Below are positions 61,062 to 64,000 of a DNA stretch of 64,000 nucleotides, in pieces. Origin of the DNA: Xanthomarina sp. F2636L (GTDB taxonomy: Bacteria; Bacteroidota; Bacteroidia; Flavobacteriales; Flavobacteriaceae). Numbering within the stretch: the first letter of the stretch is position 1; every line of letters starts with the position of its first letter. Below the pieces are notes generated by a model. That model saw only the letters and a program-made list of their open reading frames with translations. It had not been told where the DNA came from and ran no database searches. The position numbers were made by a program, and so were the translations under genes. The DNA is taken from NCBI RefSeq assembly GCF_026410195.1, contig NZ_JAPMLM010000069.1, forward strand, positions 1 through 64,000. The letters are read 5' to 3'.

Positions 61062-61673
61062 TTACATGCCAAATTTATAATAGATATTAAACTGAAACAC
61101 AGAATTTAATTTGTTGTTTTCATAGTAATATTCGTCATTAAAATTGTAAAAGCTATCGCGAACATCAATGATTCCTTGTTTAAATCTAGCTTCAATTCCA
61201 AGTCCCATAGGGAATTCGTAACCAATACCTCCAAATAAAGATAGATCAACTGGTGTGACGTCGTAGTAAGAGTTGTTTGAAACATTAATCTCTAAAGTTG
61301 GGCCAACAATTAGATGTAGACCAAGGTTTGGCACAAAATAAAATTTATTTGCAATGGCTAAGCCCAAATAATGCGTATTCACATCCTGTTCTGAAGAAGA
61401 AAAATAAGGGTCATAAGGATCAACTACTCCAGAAAAACGTTCGGCTTTATATCCTTGATTGGAGTATGTTAATTCTGGTTGTAATTCGTAAAAACTAGCA
61501 AAATGGATGTTCACAAACATGGCTCCATTAAGTCCAAGGACTCTTTCGGAATTATGATGATTTGTTACTGTCGAAGCATTTAAACCCATACGTAATCCCG
61601 GACGCACTTTAACTTGAGAGTATGTTGATATGCTAACAGCAATAAATGCTATTGATAAAAGTAGGTTTTTCAT
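61062..61673 (-). CDS. Outer-membrane beta-barrel protein, tandem paralogue
   Basis: 203 residues with signal peptide (to about YSQ, residue 20). Blocks shared with the downstream neighbour: FYELQPELTYSNQGYK, NKFYFVPNLGLHL, GIGYEFPMGLGIEARFKQG and NSVFQFNIYYKF. The pair is a tandem duplication. Its start overlaps the lipoprotein gene by 4 bp. Confidence 0.82.
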   Translation of the reverse strand: MKNLLLSIAFIAVSISTYSQVKVRPGLRMGLNASTVTNHHNSERVLGLNGAMFVNIHFASFYELQPELTYSNQGYKAERFSGVVDPYDPYFSSSEQDVNTHYLGLAIANKFYFVPNLGLHLIVGPTLEINVSNNSYYDVTPVDLSLFGGIGYEFPMGLGIEARFKQGIIDVRDSFYNFNDEYYYENNKLNSVFQFNIYYKFGM

Positions 61674-62281
61674 TGGGTGATAGATTTTAATTTAATTTTT
61701 AGTTTAATATTTTGATGTTTTATTTCAATTTGGTTGGCAAGATGATTATTTATTTCTGAAAATAAAAACTGAACTTTTTCTTTTCCGTTTTTAGTTTTAA
61801 TCACTTGATTTAACTGGTTGTTTTCAGTGAAATAATAATGTTTTTTATTGTAAATCAAGGTTTCAAAAACCTGATTATTTTCTTTAGAATAGCTATTAGA
61901 AATTAACGGGTTTTCTAAAATTAAGACTTTAAAATCCTTTTTTAATATGTTGATGAGCATCTTTTTGTTGAGTTCATCTAAAATGAAATTCACCTGAAAA
62001 TTGTCTTCAGTAAAGGAGAAATCGAACATTTTGTTGCCCATCTCCGTAGTAAAAGCCACCCGATGTTCTTTGTCTGTAAGTTTTTTGATGATTAAAAGTC
62101 CACTAAAATTTCTGTCGTAAACATCAATAGATGCTTTATAGACATAGTCTATGCTAGGATCTGAAAAGTAAAGGTTTTCAATTTCTTGTGAAGTCGAATT
62201 TTCTGTTAGGAAGTTTTGCTTTTCAGGGTAACTTCCACAAGAAACCACAAAAAAACAAAGACTAATTAGTAAAAATCGCAT
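61670..62281 (-). CDS. Lipoprotein of unknown function, LolB-position
   Basis: 203 residues from ATG at 62281, 20 bp inside the upstream LolA-like gene; a TTG two codons further is less likely. Lipobox CFFVVSC (Cys15). The rest is a beta-rich domain (DVYDRNFSGLLIIKKL, YFTENNQLNQVIKTKNGK) with no cysteines or catalytic motif. Directly after a LolA-like protein it could act as a receiving lipoprotein, like LolB, but no sequence similarity proves it. Confidence 0.75.
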   Translation of the reverse strand: MRFLLISLCFFVVSCGSYPEKQNFLTENSTSQEIENLYFSDPSIDYVYKASIDVYDRNFSGLLIIKKLTDKEHRVAFTTEMGNKMFDFSFTEDNFQVNFILDELNKKMLINILKKDFKVLILENPLISNSYSKENNQVFETLIYNKKHYYFTENNQLNQVIKTKNGKEKVQFLFSEINNHLANQIEIKHQNIKLKIKLKSITQ

Positions 62282-62879
62282 CAGCAAGAGGTTTGTTTAA
62301 TTCTTTGTTTGTGAAAACAATTTTAGTGAAATCTCCTGATGGTTCTATCATTTTTACTTCTAGAACATCGCCTTTTTCGTTGAATGTTATATGAAAAGCA
62401 GAAATAAATTTTGAAGATTTTTTATCCTTCGGAATAAAGTGTACTCGACTGTATTTATCCTTTTTAAAGTAACTAATTTCGAAGGCCTCGTCATCAAACA
62501 TATCACCTTTAATACTGTTTATTATCAAACCGTTTAATTCTTTAAACAGCTTGTTAGAACCCATGTTTACTTGATTTTTTTTGCCTTCATCATTTATAAA
62601 TAGAGTTTCATTTTTAAAAATTACAGCATAAATAAAGGGCTCAGTATATTCCCACTTTACAAGGTCAGGGGTTTTAAATGCAAGTTTTCCTTTACTAACA
62701 ATGTCGTTGGATAAAAAGTCTAAATGTTTGTATTGGGTAAAATTACTAGAAATGGTTTTAGTAGTTAATGCTTGTTGTTTAACAAGGGTTTTTAAAGCCT
62801 CGGCTTCTGGAGCAGACATTTTTGTTTGTGCATGAACTGAAACGGATATAAACAGTAAAAGAATTAAAACACTACGCAT
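62262..62879 (-). CDS. LolA-like outer-membrane lipoprotein carrier
   Basis: 205 residues with signal peptide ending VHAQ. The mature part matches the LolA fold: SNFTQYKHLDFLSNDIVSKGKL, TPDLVKWEYTEPFIYAVIF (with the central Trp-Glu-Tyr), and EISYFKKDK. LolA family proteins carry lipids or lipoproteins across the periplasm. In aryl-polyene clusters a LolA-like protein is thought to carry the lipid product. The 8-bp overlap with the deacetylase gene shows coupling. Confidence 0.86.
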   Translation of the reverse strand: MRSVLILLLFISVSVHAQTKMSAPEAEALKTLVKQQALTTKTISSNFTQYKHLDFLSNDIVSKGKLAFKTPDLVKWEYTEPFIYAVIFKNETLFINDEGKKNQVNMGSNKLFKELNGLIINSIKGDMFDDEAFEISYFKKDKYSRVHFIPKDKKSSKFISAFHITFNEKGDVLEVKMIEPSGDFTKIVFTNKELNKPLADAIFTN

Positions 62880-63648
62880 AAGGCTCTATATTAAAAAGTT
62901 TATCGATTGTTACAGCTTGTAAATCTTTCTTCTGTAAAATTAACAATAACTGTTCCAAAACCCATAAAGATTTTTCACTTGAATCGTGTAATAAGATAAC
63001 ATCGCCTTTTTTTAAATTTTTTGAAGCACGTTTTAAAACATGTTCCTTGTTTAAACTGGTTGTGTCTAGAGAGCGTTTGTTCCATCCTATAGCCTGAAGT
63101 TTGGTAATTTCAAGAGCTTTTTTAATTCTTGGATTAGTTACTCCAAAAGCTGGTCTGTATAACTTGAGTTTTAAACCGGTTTTTTCCAGAACAAGGTCGT
63201 TGGTTTGTTTTAATTCATCTATTACTTGCTGGGTACTAAAAAACCCAAACATATTGTGGTGTGAATAGGTGTGGTTTCCAATAGTATGCCCTTCATTTAT
63301 AATATTATTGATGAGCTTTGGATAGTTTTCTGTGTTTAGTCCAATACAAAAAAAGGTTGCTTTAGCTTGGTAAGATTTTAAGAGTTCTAAAACTCTAGGT
63401 GTAAATTCTGGATTAGGGCCATCGTCGAAAGTAATAGCAACTTGATTTTCTGAAATTAAAGAGTTGGAGTTAAGTGCTTTTAAATGGTAATTCCACCCAA
63501 TCAACCCAGAACCTAAAGCCGTAATAGTAAACCATAAAAACCCTAATAAAACAAACCACCAAAGAGAAATACCAAGAAAAATGTAAGCGACTATTAAACT
63601 TATTAATAAAATAATTGCTAAGCTGTTTACATTTTTAAAGTTTAGCAT
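62872..63648 (-). CDS. Polysaccharide deacetylase-family (NodB) protein with membrane anchor
   Basis: 258 residues. Two N-terminal helices (about 8-48) anchor a NodB domain: AITFDDGPNPEFT (Asp-Asp), GHTIGNHTYSHHNMFG (metal His pair) and KKGDVILLHDSS near the end. Metal-dependent deacetylases remove acetyl groups from amino sugars; the substrate in a pigment cluster is not known. Overlaps both neighbours by 7-8 bp. Confidence 0.86.
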   Translation of the reverse strand: MLNFKNVNSLAIILLISLIVAYIFLGISLWWFVLLGFLWFTITALGSGLIGWNYHLKALNSNSLISENQVAITFDDGPNPEFTPRVLELLKSYQAKATFFCIGLNTENYPKLINNIINEGHTIGNHTYSHHNMFGFFSTQQVIDELKQTNDLVLEKTGLKLKLYRPAFGVTNPRIKKALEITKLQAIGWNKRSLDTTSLNKEHVLKRASKNLKKGDVILLHDSSEKSLWVLEQLLLILQKKDLQAVTIDKLFNIEPYA

Positions 63649-64000
63649 GATTTAAGTAAGATGAAACTATGATTTTCTCCACGATACATATTATAAAGGA
63701 GTATATATTTAAAAGAAGAAGTTGCTAAATCGTTCTTTTTTAAAGCTCCGGGAACCGTTTGATTTTTTAATATTTTGGAGGCAACCCACAGTCCAAAAGG
63801 AGAGGCTGTATTAAATTCTCCAATAAGATGTTTGTAGCAGACTTGTTGAGTGTTCTTAAAAATACCTGAAGTTAATTGGTAGTAATGGCTATCAAATTCT
63901 ACATCTCCATTATTTCCTAAAACAACAGTGTCTATATCTTCCACACTGAGATGGTTATCATTTAAAAAACTCAAAGCTATTTCGTTAAGTTCGGTATGAT
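63642..64000 (-). CDS. Beta-ketoacyl synthase-like protein, C-terminal end (5' end outside window)
   Basis: The frame continues off the right edge; at least 118 residues are in the window. The C-terminal thiolase half is seen: DIDTVVLGNNGD, then CYKHLIGEFNTASPFGLWVASKI and an ending with GENHSFILLKSC. In active KAS enzymes this loop reads K-x-x-x-GH; here it is KHLIGE, so the second His is replaced by Glu. That suggests a chain-length-factor-type partner rather than the catalytic subunit. First visible gene of the operon; overlaps the deacetylase by 7 bp. Confidence 0.75.
   Translation of the reverse strand, partial: HTELNEIALSFLNDNHLSVEDIDTVVLGNNGDVEFDSHYYQLTSGIFKNTQQVCYKHLIGEFNTASPFGLWVASKILKNQTVPGALKKNDLATSSFKYILLYNMYRGENHSFILLKSC

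Noticed and set aside
1-64000. CRISPR arrays, rRNA genes, insertion sequences, prophage genes
   Set aside because: None of the expected repeats, RNA sequences, transposases or phage structural genes were seen on either strand.

Overview
The window is low-GC DNA from a member of the Bacteroidota, most probably a marine-type Flavobacteriaceae. The evidence is: type IX secretion C-terminal sorting domains of both A and B type; promoters matching the Bacteroidota TTG-N19-TAnnTTTG pattern; few Shine-Dalgarno sequences; a HemC-HemD fusion; and a flexirubin/aryl-polyene-type pigment cluster. I see no rRNA, insertion sequence, prophage or CRISPR array.

Layout. (1) 1-10431: the tail of a large secreted T9SS protein, then a mixed housekeeping block (PolB-like exonuclease, penicillin-acylase-family hydrolase, Ogt, CorC/CNNM-type protein, an orphan histidine kinase, a large T9SS type-B protein). 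(2) 10526-23025: a heme locus. hemA, hemCD (fused), hemE, a GNAT gene, hemF, a beta-lactamase-fold hydrolase, a SEC-C protein and hemB run leftward; an AraC-type regulator, hemH, a MATE transporter and hemJ run rightward from a shared control region. Together they cover glutamyl-tRNA to heme except for HemL. (3) 23133-32602: an NtrY-like kinase, enoyl-CoA hydratase, S46 dipeptidyl-peptidase, HD hydrolase, soluble acyl-ACP desaturase, PlsC, bacilliredoxin, a DjlA-like protein and two paralogous small secreted proteins. (4) 32637-43437: a metal-acquisition island with a TonB-dependent receptor, a TroABCD-like ABC transporter whose two permeases both carry winged-helix-like tails, a divergent DtxR/MntR-type regulator, a Cys-motif secreted protein, a tiny FeoB-associated protein, FeoB, FeoA and a SCO protein. 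A near-perfect 34-bp palindrome lies between receptor and regulator, related half-sites occur at feoA, and a 20-nt element (19/20 identical) is shared by the feoA and araC leaders. (5) 43533-47118: a secreted M1 peptidase, the RseP-like site-2 protease and tRNA-Asn. (6) 47296-50115: a methyltransferase and a 602-aa protein of unknown function. (7) 50132-64000: one leftward operon with 4-20-bp overlaps that looks like part of a flexirubin/aryl polyene cluster: ketosynthase-like protein, polysaccharide deacetylase, LolA-like carrier, lipoprotein, two beta-barrel proteins, hotdog dehydratase, GT2-DUF2062 protein, a 1230-aa MMPL/acyltransferase fusion, CrtI-like oxidoreductase, C45-type acyltransferase and an AMP-forming ligase.

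The parts that most deserve a second look are the metal regulon (regulator, operators and winged-helix permeases), the multi-domain MMPL fusion, and the 602-aa protein with its unusual leader. All assignments are by reading motifs; no database search was run.
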